From contig JAEWRE010000020.1 of NCBI GenBank assembly GCA_023460235.1, positions 1 through 60,292 on the forward strand: a stretch of 60,292 nt of DNA, read 5' to 3'. Origin of the DNA: Bacillota bacterium (GTDB lineage: Bacteria > Bacillota > Clostridia > TANB77 > CAG-465). The stretch's first letter is position 1. Each line of letters starts with the position of its first letter. The position numbers and the translations under genes were made by a program. Below, piece after piece: positions 41,837 through 51,003 of this stretch. The notes below the pieces were generated by a model. That model was not told the DNA's origin, ran no database searches, and saw nothing but the letters and a program-made list of their open reading frames with translations.

Positions 41837-42778
41837 ATGGATATGTATCAAAAAAGAGAACAAAGAAAAAAGAACAAAGCAGAAGAAAAAAATAATACAG
41901 AAAATAACAATAATATGAATATAAACTGGTATCCAGGGCATATGGTAAAAGCTCAAAACGAAATTAAAGAAAGCATTAAACTTATTGATATTGTTGTCGA
42001 AGTTCTTGATGCAAGAATACCAGTATCTAGTAGTAACCCAATAATCGAAGAAATGTCAAAAAACAAGGGAAGAATTATTGTTTTAAATAAAGCAGATTTA
42101 GCAGATAAGGATAACTTGAGTAAATGGGAAGAACACTTTAATTCTAAGGGATATATATGTATACATTCTGATACAAGTAAACAACAAAGTATAAAACAAA
42201 TATTAAATACAATTACAGAACTTGGAAATAAAATACATAGTGAAAAGAATAAAAATAGAACTATAGAAATAAAAGCTATTACAAGAGTATTAATTGTTGG
42301 TATACCTAATGTAGGAAAATCTACAATTATTAATAAGCTTGCAAACAAACAAGTTGTTGTTACCGGAAATAAACCTGGAGTTACAAAGAGAAAACAATGG
42401 ATTAGATTAGGCAACAATGTAGAACTTTTAGATACACCTGGATTACTTTGGCCAAAATTAGATGATAATAATACTGGTTTAAAACTTGCTTTAACTGGGA
42501 ACATAAAACAAGAGATACTTGATGTAGAAGTACTAGCATATGAAGGACTAAAGATTTTGTTATCAAATGAGAAATATAAAAACATTTTGAAAAATTCATA
42601 TAAGTTAAGTGATGAAAATATGGAATTAGATGCATACGAACTATTAAACGAAATTGGTAGAAAAAGAGGATGTATAGTATCTGGTGGAAATATCGATGTT
42701 GAAAGAGCTTCAAAACTATTTATTGAAGACTTGAAAAATGGGAAAATAGGTAATTTTAGTTTTGATGAAGTAAAGTAA
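41837..42778 (+). CDS. rbgA: Ribosome biogenesis GTPase RbgA (YlqF)
   Basis: A circularly permuted GTPase of 313 residues. W-Y-P-G-H-M near residue 33 opens the core; G4 L-N-K-A-D precedes G1 G-I-P-N-V-G-K-S-T (~154). G2/G3 are G-V-T-K-R and D-T-P-G-L-L-W-P, and a C-terminal RNA-binding domain follows. It promotes late 50S maturation. A ~30-residue Lys/Asn/Glu-rich N-terminal extension precedes the point where Bacillus YlqF starts. The ATG at 41837 follows AAAAGGAGTG with an 11-nt gap; a GTG at 41825 is part of that site. The 5' end is duplicated at 40401. Confidence 0.93.
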   Translation: MDMYQKREQRKKNKAEEKNNTENNNNMNINWYPGHMVKAQNEIKESIKLIDIVVEVLDARIPVSSSNPIIEEMSKNKGRIIVLNKADLADKDNLSKWEEHFNSKGYICIHSDTSKQQSIKQILNTITELGNKIHSEKNKNRTIEIKAITRVLIVGIPNVGKSTIINKLANKQVVVTGNKPGVTKRKQWIRLGNNVELLDTPGLLWPKLDDNNTGLKLALTGNIKQEILDVEVLAYEGLKILLSNEKYKNILKNSYKLSDENMELDAYELLNEIGRKRGCIVSGGNIDVERASKLFIEDLKNGKIGNFSFDEVK

Positions 42779-42867
42779 AATAAATTATATTATATTAATG
42801 GTTGTATGCAAGGATACAATGTATAATTGTATTCTTGTAAAATAGCTATAAAAGGGGAGTGATATAA

Positions 42868-43728
42868 ATAGAAAAAGAATTGATAAAGTTTTGGCTATCT
42901 ATGATTAAAGGGTTTAATTATAAACTATACAGTGATTTAATCCAAATATTTATAAATGAGGAAAACATATTTAAAATTTCAAGCAATACATATTTATTCA
43001 AAGAATATCTAAAGGACCATAACTTTATATTAGATAAAGTTATTTTAAATCAATTAGTAGATGAAAATCTAAAATTAAAATCTAAAGAAATTTATTCACA
43101 AATAAAAAAATCAAATTTAAATCTTACAAATCTAAATTCAAAAAAATATCCAATTAATTTTACAAACATTATTACATATGGGAACAATGAAATATTAAAA
43201 AGTAATAATAAAATTATATATGTATATTATAATAAAAACTTTAGTTCAAACGGTAAAAATGTATATAATGTTTTTATGCAGTTTTTATTAAAAGAAGAAG
43301 TCACTAATATATTTTATATTAATAATATAGAAGAATTATCCAAAATAAATTCATATGAAAGTAATAATATTTATTTAGTTAATTGCTATGACAAAGAGAA
43401 TAGTATAGAAGATAAATTTAAGAAAATAGAAAAAATTATGTTTAATACAAATAATTTAATTATATTTAATAATATTATTGGAAATAACAATAATAATATA
43501 GAATTATTGACAGTATTGGCAGAGTACATTATTATACCAGAGGCTGCACTTCAAAAAGATATAATAGAAATTTCAGATATTTTTTGTGAATTAGGAAAAG
43601 ATATACTAGTTGCTCCATCTAATATATATCAAAAGACAAGCTATTTTTCTAATTATCTTATAAAGCAAGGTTGTGATATTATACTCAGCACAAAAGATAT
43701 AAAATTTTATATTGATAAAAATAAATGA
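42868..43728 (+). CDS. Degenerate DprA/Smf-like protein, apparent ATA start
   Basis: The 286-residue frame begins right after an in-frame TAA, with ATA at 42868 placed 8 nt after GGGGAG. The first conventional start, TTG at 42880, is 20 nt from that site, and the next ATG is at 42901. The C-terminal half matches DprA: K-Y-P-I-N-F-T-N-I, P-E-A-A-L-Q-K-D-I, D-I-L-V-A-P-S-N-I-Y-Q-K-T and Y-L-I-K-Q-G-C-D-I-I-L-S-T-K-D-I. The hallmark S/G-G-x-A-x-G-I-D block of the Rossmann core is missing, replaced by Asn-rich sequence. Following rbgA is the usual dprA position. Real DprA loads RecA on single strands; this copy may have lost that activity. Confidence 0.65.
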   Translation: MEKELIKFWLSMIKGFNYKLYSDLIQIFINEENIFKISSNTYLFKEYLKDHNFILDKVILNQLVDENLKLKSKEIYSQIKKSNLNLTNLNSKKYPINFTNIITYGNNEILKSNNKIIYVYYNKNFSSNGKNVYNVFMQFLLKEEVTNIFYINNIEELSKINSYESNNIYLVNCYDKENSIEDKFKKIEKIMFNTNNLIIFNNIIGNNNNNIELLTVLAEYIIIPEAALQKDIIEISDIFCELGKDILVAPSNIYQKTSYFSNYLIKQGCDIILSTKDIKFYIDKNK

Positions 43729-43739
43729 GATTTTAGTAA

Positions 43740-43768
43740 TTGACAAAAATATTAATATACTATAAAAT
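43740..43768 (+). promoter_or_regulatory. Sigma-A type promoter for the pilin-like surface gene
   Basis: TTGACA, 17-nt spacer, TAAAAT, 50 nt before the start at 43820. Confidence 0.7.
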
Positions 43769-43819
43769 ATATTATACAAGCAATGTAGTTTTATATTTTT
43801 GTGGCATAAAGGAGGATAT

Positions 43820-46800
43820 ATGAGAAAGAAAGGAATATCATTAATTGTATTAATAATAACGATAATAGTAATAATTATTCTTGCAGGAGCTGTAATACTT
43901 AATTTAACTAAAAATAATCCAATAGATAGTGCAAGAAAAGCAAAATTTTTAAATGATATAGATACTTTTAAAAGTGAGTTATCACTATATGAATTAGGAG
44001 AGATGTCTAATGTGACAGGTAATTATGATCCTAAATTATTAAATGCGGATAAAAGTGGTTCATATGAAAATGGAGCAAAAGATAAAAATTTAAATAAAAA
44101 AATTGATGATATTATATCATCAATGAAAAAAACTAGTTATCCAGATAAATTAGAAGTAATTTCAGGAGAATTAGTATACGTTGGAGATAGTCAAAAAGAA
44201 TCATCATGGTGTGATGGAGTAATAGAATCAAAAGATTTTAAAATAGATATAACAGTAGTACCAGACGTTTCAAGTATAAAGGGAACTATAACTTTATCAG
44301 GAGCATTTGTAGATGTAAATAAAATACAATATTATAAAGTGTACATATCAGAAACAAGTGGAAATTATCCAGAAGAACCTGCTTATTATACAGATAATAG
44401 AGATTTAAAAGTAGATTTTAATATAACAAGTGGAATAGAAGCAAATAAAAAATATTATATAAAAGTAGTTGTTAAAATGACTAATCTTTCAGATGAAAGA
44501 GAAAAAGAAATAAGCGTGGTATCAACAGCTGACTCTGTTGCACCAAACGCTGCACAAATAGCAATACCAAGTTATTCAAATAAATTAACAATAGCTCCAG
44601 TAGCTATAACATTAAGTGATAATGATGGTGGAAGTGGAATAAACAAAACAGCAAGTAGGTATATAATAAGTAAATTATCAGCAATATATACAGAGACAGA
44701 TCCAATTTGGGACGGAGCAATTAATTTTGAGGCAACAGATTTTGTAGGAAATGTAGCAACAATAGGGGTAGAGGCACCAACAGATGGAGAATATTACATA
44801 CATGTATTATCAATAGATGGGGCAGGTAATAAGAAGGCTTCTGTATCAAATAAAATATTCGTTGACACAGTAGTACCAAATGAACCAAATATAACTTTAC
44901 CAAGTAGCACGACATCAAGTAGTATAGAAGCAACGGTAGCAATGAGCGATAATCAAAATGGAAGTGGATTAGATTTAAGCAATTGTAAGTATATATATTC
45001 TACAGTTTCATCACCATATGGAGACACTGAACCAATATGGGATAATGCATCTGTATTTACAAATGAAACTGAGACTATAACATTAACATCAAGCACAAAT
45101 GAAATATACTATTTACATGTACTATTAGTTGATAAGGCTGGAAATAGAAGAGAAGTATTATCAAGTGGTGTAACAACAAATACAGATATACCAGTAGCAC
45201 CAGTAATAACAGGTACAATAGCTAGTAATACTTGGACAAATACAGATGTAACTTTAACTGTAAATGAAGTTGCTTCTGCTGGAATTATAAGATATGAATA
45301 TAGCATTAATGGAGGAACTTGGCAAACATATAATAGTGCTAATAAAATAGTAATAACAAGTGAAGGAACAACAATAATAAAAGCAAGGGCTGTAAATAAT
45401 GTTTCAGTCAATGGAGCAGAAAGTACAGGATATATAGTAAATATAGATAAGACAGTACCAACAGTACCAACTTTAACTCCAAATACAACAGCATGGACAA
45501 ATCAAAATGTAAAAGTAACTATTACATATCCATCGGATGTTTCAGTAAAAGAATATAGTATTAATGGAACAACTTGGAATTCATATACTTCTGCAGTAGT
45601 TGTTACAAATAACAATACAACAGTATATGCAAGAGCAAGAGATTTAGCTGGGAATCAAAGTACTAATGGAACATTATTAGTTGCTAATATAGATAAAATA
45701 CCACCTACAGTAACATTTGGAACAAATGGAGCAAGCAATGTAAGTAAAGCAAGTACAACAGTTAAAGTATCAGATACAGGTGGAAGTGGAATTAATGGAG
45801 ATAATAATAGTTATGGACAAAGTTTTGGCTATTATTGGGATACACAAAATACCAATTGGACAGCATCTACTTGGACTACTGATTATATTTCTGATAGTAC
45901 AAAAATAGAGAAAAAAAGTGATGTAAATCAATATTTATGGATATATGTCTCTGATAGGGCAGGTAATGTTACAAAAGTTGTATCTAACCAATTTAAAATG
46001 CAATCTTATACTGAAAATATAGTAAGTACAATAAAATCATATAATGCAACATTTAGTGGAGATACAACTGGATATTCATATTGGAATCCACTAATTCCAG
46101 CAGGTTTTGTTGCAGTTAATACAGGTGAAGCAGATTGGAATAACTTATCATATTATAATGGTGATTGGAATAATGGATTAGTAATACAGGATCCTTATGG
46201 AAATCAATTTGTATGGGTACCAATTGATGATCTTTATGTACAATATGATCTAATTCATTATGGAGATACTGATTCTTTAGCAGAAGACTTACCTTCAAAT
46301 GGTTTTAGTGAATCTAATATATCAAAATATAAAGGTTTCTATATTGCAAGATATGAATCAACCTTTGATTATAACGGAGGAAATCCTCGTGTAGCAGTTA
46401 AAAAAGGTACAAAAGCGGAAATGTTTAATGACTTGCAATATGGAATGTCTTCTTCAGCAAATGGATATTTATGGAATTGGGTAGATTATACAGATGCAAA
46501 GCAATATTCAGAAAACATGGCATCTGCATACGGATATAATACTTCAATTATTGGAACAAACTTAGTAACTGGTAAACAGTTTGATACAACATTAAAATGG
46601 ATAGAAAACTCTGGCAGACGTGTAATGGATGATAGCCAATATTGGGGAAATTATAATGCATCAAAATATCCAGCAAATATATCAGGATATGGAGAGTTAC
46701 AAGTGTCAGGATATAGTAATTATTGGAGATCAAAAAATATATATGATATAGCAGGTAACTTATGTGAATGGATAGGCCAAACGTATACTTCTTCTTGGGA

Positions 46801-46933
46801 AGGAACACAATTTGTATATAAGAATGGTGGTATTAATGGCACAAGTTCAGTATCAGCTTATGATTATTCTTATGCAAATTCAAGTAATAAAAGAGAAACT
46901 ATTGGATTTAGAACAGCCTTATACTTTAAGTAA
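43820..46933 (+). CDS. Pilin-like, Ig-repeat surface protein with FGE/C-type-lectin-like C-terminal domain
   Basis: The ATG at 43820 follows GGAGGATAT; the longer in-frame start at 43799 lacks a site. Of 1037 residues, the N-terminus M-R-K-K-G-I-S-L-I-V-L-I-I-T-I-I-V-I-I-I is a prepilin-type signal: a short basic leader, Gly at the cleavage point, then a hydrophobic helix. It lacks Glu at position 5 of the mature protein. Residues ~30-125 resemble the pseudopilin head; ~130-730 carry about six Ig-like repeats (D-G-G-S-G-I, I-D-K-T-V-P-T, A-R-D-L-A-G-N). Residues ~740-1037 match formylglycine-generating-enzyme/sulfatase-modifying folds: F-V-W-V-P-I-D, G-F-Y-I-A-R-Y-E-S, Y-D-I-A-G-N-L-C-E-W, and the end G-F-R-T-A-L-Y-F. 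The fold is often used as a binding or hypervariable domain. Probably cell-surface recognition. Confidence 0.85.
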   Translation: MRKKGISLIVLIITIIVIIILAGAVILNLTKNNPIDSARKAKFLNDIDTFKSELSLYELGEMSNVTGNYDPKLLNADKSGSYENGAKDKNLNKKIDDIISSMKKTSYPDKLEVISGELVYVGDSQKESSWCDGVIESKDFKIDITVVPDVSSIKGTITLSGAFVDVNKIQYYKVYISETSGNYPEEPAYYTDNRDLKVDFNITSGIEANKKYYIKVVVKMTNLSDEREKEISVVSTADSVAPNAAQIAIPSYSNKLTIAPVAITLSDNDGGSGINKTASRYIISKLSAIYTETDPIWDGAINFEATDFVGNVATIGVEAPTDGEYYIHVLSIDGAGNKKASVSNKIFVDTVVPNEPNITLPSSTTSSSIEATVAMSDNQNGSGLDLSNCKYIYSTVSSPYGDTEPIWDNASVFTNETETITLTSSTNEIYYLHVLLVDKAGNRREVLSSGVTTNTDIPVAPVITGTIASNTWTNTDVTLTVNEVASAGIIRYEYSINGGTWQTYNSANKIVITSEGTTIIKARAVNNVSVNGAESTGYIVNIDKTVPTVPTLTPNTTAWTNQNVKVTITYPSDVSVKEYSINGTTWNSYTSAVVVTNNNTTVYARARDLAGNQSTNGTLLVANIDKIPPTVTFGTNGASNVSKASTTVKVSDTGGSGINGDNNSYGQSFGYYWDTQNTNWTASTWTTDYISDSTKIEKKSDVNQYLWIYVSDRAGNVTKVVSNQFKMQSYTENIVSTIKSYNATFSGDTTGYSYWNPLIPAGFVAVNTGEADWNNLSYYNGDWNNGLVIQDPYGNQFVWVPIDDLYVQYDLIHYGDTDSLAEDLPSNGFSESNISKYKGFYIARYESTFDYNGGNPRVAVKKGTKAEMFNDLQYGMSSSANGYLWNWVDYTDAKQYSENMASAYGYNTSIIGTNLVTGKQFDTTLKWIENSGRRVMDDSQYWGNYNASKYPANISGYGELQVSGYSNYWRSKNIYDIAGNLCEWIGQTYTSSWEGTQFVYKNGGINGTSSVSAYDYSYANSSNKRETIGFRTALYFK

Positions 46934-47051
46934 TATATAGTTTGTTGCATTAAATAGATAAAAAACTAGTTAACCGTATTAGAGTAAATATGAAAAATAT
47001 ATTTGCTTTAATGCGGTATTTATTTTATATAAAACTTTTGTCGAAAAATAT

Positions 47052-47079
47052 TTACAAATGGAGTAAACTAGTATATAAT
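47052..47079 (+). promoter_or_regulatory. Sigma-A type promoter
   Basis: TTACAA, 16-nt spacer, TATAAT upstream of the DUF5050 gene at 47116. Confidence 0.55.
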
Positions 47080-47115
47080 GTTACCATCAAACTAAAGAAA
47101 AGGAGTTGGTAATTA

Positions 47116-48234
47116 GTGCAAAGATTACAACTTGAACAAGATGAACACTTAACAAGAAAAGAATACTTAAAAAGAAAAAAGAAACAATTTAAAGATTTGC
47201 AAAATAAAAGCAAATTTTCGTATATATTAATCATTGGAATTATATTGTTAGTTATTTATGTTTTGATACAATATCATGTATATAGCACATCAAATAACTT
47301 AAAATATACTGAAGATAATGCTATATCAAAGCAAAAGGTATATCAGCTATACTATGTTACTGAAGGATATACATATGAACCTGTATATTCTCTAAATAAA
47401 ATTTATACTAATAGTTTCAATGATAAATCTGTATATCAAAGCAGTGGAATGTATTCTATAAAGGTAAATGAACAATATATTTTTGGCATGAAGTCAAATG
47501 GAATATATAAATTAAATAAAGAAACAAATATTATTGAAACTTTGGTTGAAAAAGATGTGAAAAAATACACACTTCAAGGTGATAATATTTATTATATAGA
47601 CACAAATAATAATTTATTTAGTATTGATGTAAATACAGCAGAGGCAAAAAACTTAGCTATAAGTAATGTATCAGAAGTAATTGTTGATTCAAACAATATA
47701 TATTGTGTAATTGATGAAAAAACAAAAAGAGTTATAACAAAGTATGATTTAAATGGACAGAATAAAGTAAATTTGACTGGTGCTTGTAATACTTCATATA
47801 TGATTTCTGATGATAGTAAATTATATTTTGTAAATAAAGCAGACTCAAATAAACTATACTCAATAGGTAAAGATGGAAGCAACTTAATTAATATTGGTGA
47901 TATATATTCTTTAACAGATAATGGAACAATAGTAGATATAGATGGAAGTAATTATATGTTTGCTAGTAATGGATATGTATACTATATAAATACTCAAGAT
48001 GGAAATAATTTATGGAGAATAAACTTGGATACAAAAGAAAAAAATAAGCTAGTATCCATGTCAGTTGACTATATATACAATGTAGATGATACAGTATTTT
48101 TCAAGGTGAAAAATGAAATGGGAATATATTTATATAACAAAGAGACTAATTTTCTATCACAGGTAACAAAAAGAAAAGTAAAGGACTTTTTTGTTGATAG
48201 TTTTGCAACTATAGATAATAATATAAAAAAATAG
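47116..48234 (+). CDS. DUF5050-type membrane-anchored beta-propeller protein
   Basis: The 372-residue protein starts at GTG (47116) after AGGAGTTGGTAA. The cytoplasmic N-terminus is highly basic (R-K-E-Y-L-K-R-K-K-K-Q-F-K), followed by one helix (~35-57). An extracytoplasmic domain contains repeated short beta motifs (D-N-I-Y-Y-I-D-T-N-N-N-L-F-S-I, S-K-L-Y-F-V-N-K, G-Y-V-Y-Y-I-N-T-Q-D-G-N-N-L-W-R-I). These are typical of DUF5050/low-density-receptor-type propellers in clostridial wall proteins. Ligand and role are unknown. Single gene with promoter and terminator. Confidence 0.78.
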   Translation: MQRLQLEQDEHLTRKEYLKRKKKQFKDLQNKSKFSYILIIGIILLVIYVLIQYHVYSTSNNLKYTEDNAISKQKVYQLYYVTEGYTYEPVYSLNKIYTNSFNDKSVYQSSGMYSIKVNEQYIFGMKSNGIYKLNKETNIIETLVEKDVKKYTLQGDNIYYIDTNNNLFSIDVNTAEAKNLAISNVSEVIVDSNNIYCVIDEKTKRVITKYDLNGQNKVNLTGACNTSYMISDDSKLYFVNKADSNKLYSIGKDGSNLINIGDIYSLTDNGTIVDIDGSNYMFASNGYVYYINTQDGNNLWRINLDTKEKNKLVSMSVDYIYNVDDTVFFKVKNEMGIYLYNKETNFLSQVTKRKVKDFFVDSFATIDNNIKK

Positions 48235-48241
48235 AGTAAGT

Positions 48242-48283
48242 AAAAAATAATCATGTTAAGAATATTAACATGACTATTTTTTT
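48242..48283. terminator. Hairpin terminator between convergent genes
   Basis: TCATGTTAA / TTAACATGA core with A- and T-rich extensions on both sides; suited to both strands. Confidence 0.85.
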
Positions 48284-48290
48284 ATATTTA

Positions 48291-48977
48291 CTAATCTAAC
48301 TTTTTCTTTTTATAAACAAAACTAAATAATATTATAAATAAAACAAAATTTAATATTATTATAATATAATCTTTTAATGAGATACTATTACTTAAATTAT
48401 TTAATACATTTGATAAGGTTTGTGTATAAATTATGCTAGAGATGTTTTTAATAGTTTCATTAAAAGCTCCAAACATTGGTAATATTCCAAAAATTATTGC
48501 AACTGGTGATATCATTGCATTAGCATTCATTTGATTTTGGGATGATATGCCAACCATTGATCCAATTATCATTGAACATAAGGATGAAAGTGTAATAATA
48601 ATATAAAATCTTAAATATTCAATTCCACTTATGTTCATTGTTATTAAAAATAAACTAGTACATAATAATGTGCTTATTAATACCAAAAGTCCAACACCAA
48701 TAAAATATTCTAGAGGTTTTACATTTGCAAGTATTAAACTTTTTAATGTGTTTTTTTCCTTTTCCTCACTAATTATTGCGGCCATTGTAGAAGCTGGTAC
48801 CAATATTAGGTGCATTGGTATAAATATTGTAGCAAAAAAATCTTTCTCTTCTGGCATCATATTGTAGAATATTAAAGTCATTACTGGAAATATTAAAAAT
48901 ACTAAAATCAATCTTTTATTAGCTAGTGCATCCTTAGCAGTTTTTTGAAATATTGCTAAAATTTTTCTTGTACTCAT
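48291..48977 (-). CDS. ABC-2 type transporter permease
   Basis: The 228-residue protein has about six hydrophobic helices (F-L-I-F-P-V-M-T-L-I-F-Y-N at the first) and the ABC-2 cytoplasmic coupling pattern, I-I-S-E-E-K-E-K-N-T-L-K-S-L, near residue 70. It follows its ATPase partner by one base on the minus strand, so translation is coupled. It is smaller than two-domain NatB/CcmB-type permeases and probably acts as a dimer. Exported substrate unknown. Confidence 0.88.
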   Translation of the reverse strand: MSTRKILAIFQKTAKDALANKRLILVFLIFPVMTLIFYNMMPEEKDFFATIFIPMHLILVPASTMAAIISEEKEKNTLKSLILANVKPLEYFIGVGLLVLISTLLCTSLFLITMNISGIEYLRFYIIITLSSLCSMIIGSMVGISSQNQMNANAMISPVAIIFGILPMFGAFNETIKNISSIIYTQTLSNVLNNLSNSISLKDYIIIILNFVLFIILFSFVYKKKKLD

Positions 48978-48978
48978 A

Positions 48979-49827
48979 TTATACTAGCTCCTTTCCAGTA
49001 AGTTCTATAAACACAGTTTCTAAAGTTGGTTCAGAAGAATGTATTGATAAAACCTTTTCAGCTTTAAATAGTTCATATATCTTGTCAGAATCATCTATAT
49101 TATTTTTTAATGTAACAATAGAATTATCTTTACAGACTATAGTTATAATATTATTTATATTATGCCTTCTACATATTTCATTCGGACTCCCATATTCAAC
49201 TATATTTCCAAAGTTAAGCAATGCAACATTGTCACACATTTTTGTAGCTTCTTCCATATTGTGTGTTGTAAGAAAAATAGTTACACCATTTGCTTTTAAT
49301 TCAAATAATAGATCATGTATTTTTCTTGATGTTGCAGGATCTAGTCCACTAGTTGGTTCATCTAAAAATAACAAACTTGGATTGTTAATAATTGATCTTG
49401 CTATTATTAGTCTTTGTTTCATTCCTTTAGATAAGTTTTTTACAGGTTTATTTATTGAATCAAGTAATTCAACTTTTTCTAAAACCTCTTTAATTATATT
49501 TTTATTAACGTTATATAGCCTGCAAAATAGTAGTAAATTATCATAGCAATTTAATCTTTCATAAAGCCCACTATTATCCATAACCATTCCAATTTTAGAA
49601 TATAATGTATCATTAAAACTATCGTTATTTGTATCAAATACTTTAACTATTCCTTCATTTTGAATTAATTGTCCGGTTAACAGTTTAATTATTGTTGTTT
49701 TACCTGCACCACTTGGACCTAAAAGACCAAATATTTCACCTTCTTTTATCTTAAATGAAATTTTGTCTATTACTCTTTTGTTGCCAAATTCTTTTACTAA
49801 GTTTTCTACTAAAATTATCTCACTCAT
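48979..49827 (-). CDS. ABC-2 type transporter ATPase
   Basis: The 282-residue ATPase has Walker A G-P-S-G-A-G-K-T-T-I, signature L-S-K-G-M-K-Q-R, Walker B L-L-F-L-D-E-P-T-S-G-L-D and H-loop T-T-H-N-M. A ~70-residue C-terminal extension of the drug-exporter (CcmA/NatA) kind ends with L-E-T-V-F-I-E-L-T-G-K. It pairs with the permease just downstream. AAAGGTGTATT is the ribosome site. Confidence 0.93.
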   Translation of the reverse strand: MSEIILVENLVKEFGNKRVIDKISFKIKEGEIFGLLGPSGAGKTTIIKLLTGQLIQNEGIVKVFDTNNDSFNDTLYSKIGMVMDNSGLYERLNCYDNLLLFCRLYNVNKNIIKEVLEKVELLDSINKPVKNLSKGMKQRLIIARSIINNPSLLFLDEPTSGLDPATSRKIHDLLFELKANGVTIFLTTHNMEEATKMCDNVALLNFGNIVEYGSPNEICRRHNINNIITIVCKDNSIVTLKNNIDDSDKIYELFKAEKVLSIHSSEPTLETVFIELTGKELV

Positions 49828-50037
49828 AATACACCTTTCTTTTTTATATTAAAATTAAAATTCTAAGAAGTAATAATTTAATAGTAATATATGGTAATGA
49901 TAACCAATATATAAATAATTCTATCACATATTATGCCTTTGTCAAGTTTACATTTATGTATATTTATAAATAAAAATATAATATATTATAAAAATATTAC
50001 TTTTAAGCAATATTTTGTCAATATTTTGCCTATTTTA

Positions 50038-50066
50038 TTGAATTTCGAATAAATATATAATATAAT
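50038..50066 (+). promoter_or_regulatory. Sigma-A type promoter
   Basis: TTGAAT, 17-nt spacer, TATAAT upstream of the lipid kinase gene. Confidence 0.55.
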
Positions 50067-50102
50067 ATGTTTGATTTGATGTTTGCCTGAAGGGTGGTAA
50101 AA

Positions 50103-50987
50103 ATGAAAAAAGTAAAACTAATATATAATTCTGTAGCAGGTCAAAGTAAATTCAGATATTTTTTAGATACAATAATAGAAAAATTTATGCAAAATGATGT
50201 AGAGGTATCTGTTTTTAGGGCTGGTAAAAGAACTGACCTAGAAGAATTTTTAAAGGATTCTGAAAAAGAGGGGATATATGGTATAGTTGTTGCAGGCGGT
50301 GATGGTACTATAAATAGAGTGGTAAATATTATGATGAAAAATAATATTGATATTCCACTTGGTGTGATACCAGCAGGTACATCTAATGACTTTGCAAGGC
50401 ATATAAAAATGCCACTGAACTTCTCAGAATGTGTAGATAAAATATTAGAAGGAAATATTCAACCAGTTGATGTTGGACTTGCAAATGATAAATATTTTAT
50501 AAATGTTTGTTCTGCAGGACTATTTACAAATACATCTCAAAAAGTGGATACTGGTCTTAAAAATGCAGTTGGTAAAGTTTCATATTTTATAGCTGGATTT
50601 AATGAGATGTTCAGATTTAAGCCATTTCAGGTTAAAATTGAAACAGAAAAAGAAATATTTATAGAAAAAATAAATCTATTTTTAATATTTAATGGAAGTA
50701 GCGTTGGTGGAATGAATAAATTCACTGATGGTTCCAATATACAAGATGGTTTACTTGATGTAGTAATAATTAAAGAATGTAAAATTCCAGAAGCAAGTAT
50801 TCTTCTTGGAAAAGTGCTTACAGGGAATCATTTTGATGATAAAAATGTTATATATCTTAAAGAAAAGTGGATTAATATTAATAAAATTAAAGGTAAATGT
50901 GATGAACCAGATTTAGATGGAGAACAAGGACCTGGATTCCCACTTGAAGTTAAGTGTATAGAAAATGGAATAAAAATGTTTCTGTAA
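50103..50987 (+). CDS. Diacylglycerol/lipid kinase (DagK/YegS family)
   Basis: The ATG at 50103 is chosen because GAAGGGTGG ends 5 nt before; a GTG at 50094 lies in that site. The 294-residue protein has the family nucleotide site V-V-A-G-G-D-G-T-I-N near residue 60 and P-L-G-V-I-P-A-G-T-S-N-D-F-A-R near 88. A C-terminal domain has L-D-G-E-Q-G-P-G-F-P-L. It phosphorylates diacylglycerol or a similar lipid at the membrane face, recycling headgroup-stripped lipids. It begins a four-gene same-strand run to 56024 with short gaps. Confidence 0.9.
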   Translation: MKKVKLIYNSVAGQSKFRYFLDTIIEKFMQNDVEVSVFRAGKRTDLEEFLKDSEKEGIYGIVVAGGDGTINRVVNIMMKNNIDIPLGVIPAGTSNDFARHIKMPLNFSECVDKILEGNIQPVDVGLANDKYFINVCSAGLFTNTSQKVDTGLKNAVGKVSYFIAGFNEMFRFKPFQVKIETEKEIFIEKINLFLIFNGSSVGGMNKFTDGSNIQDGLLDVVIIKECKIPEASILLGKVLTGNHFDDKNVIYLKEKWININKIKGKCDEPDLDGEQGPGFPLEVKCIENGIKMFL

Positions 50988-51003
50988 TTTATGAGGTATA
51001 AAA

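Noticed and set aside
41953..42585. 210-codon open frame on the minus strand
   Set aside because: Antisense shadow of rbgA, no ribosome site.
46740..47110. DGR template repeat or retroelement next to the FGE-like domain
   Set aside because: No second copy of the C-terminal coding region and no reverse-transcriptase gene could be found in the window.
48953..49546. 197-codon open frame on the plus strand
   Set aside because: Antisense to a clear ABC ATPase gene whose motifs explain the sequence.
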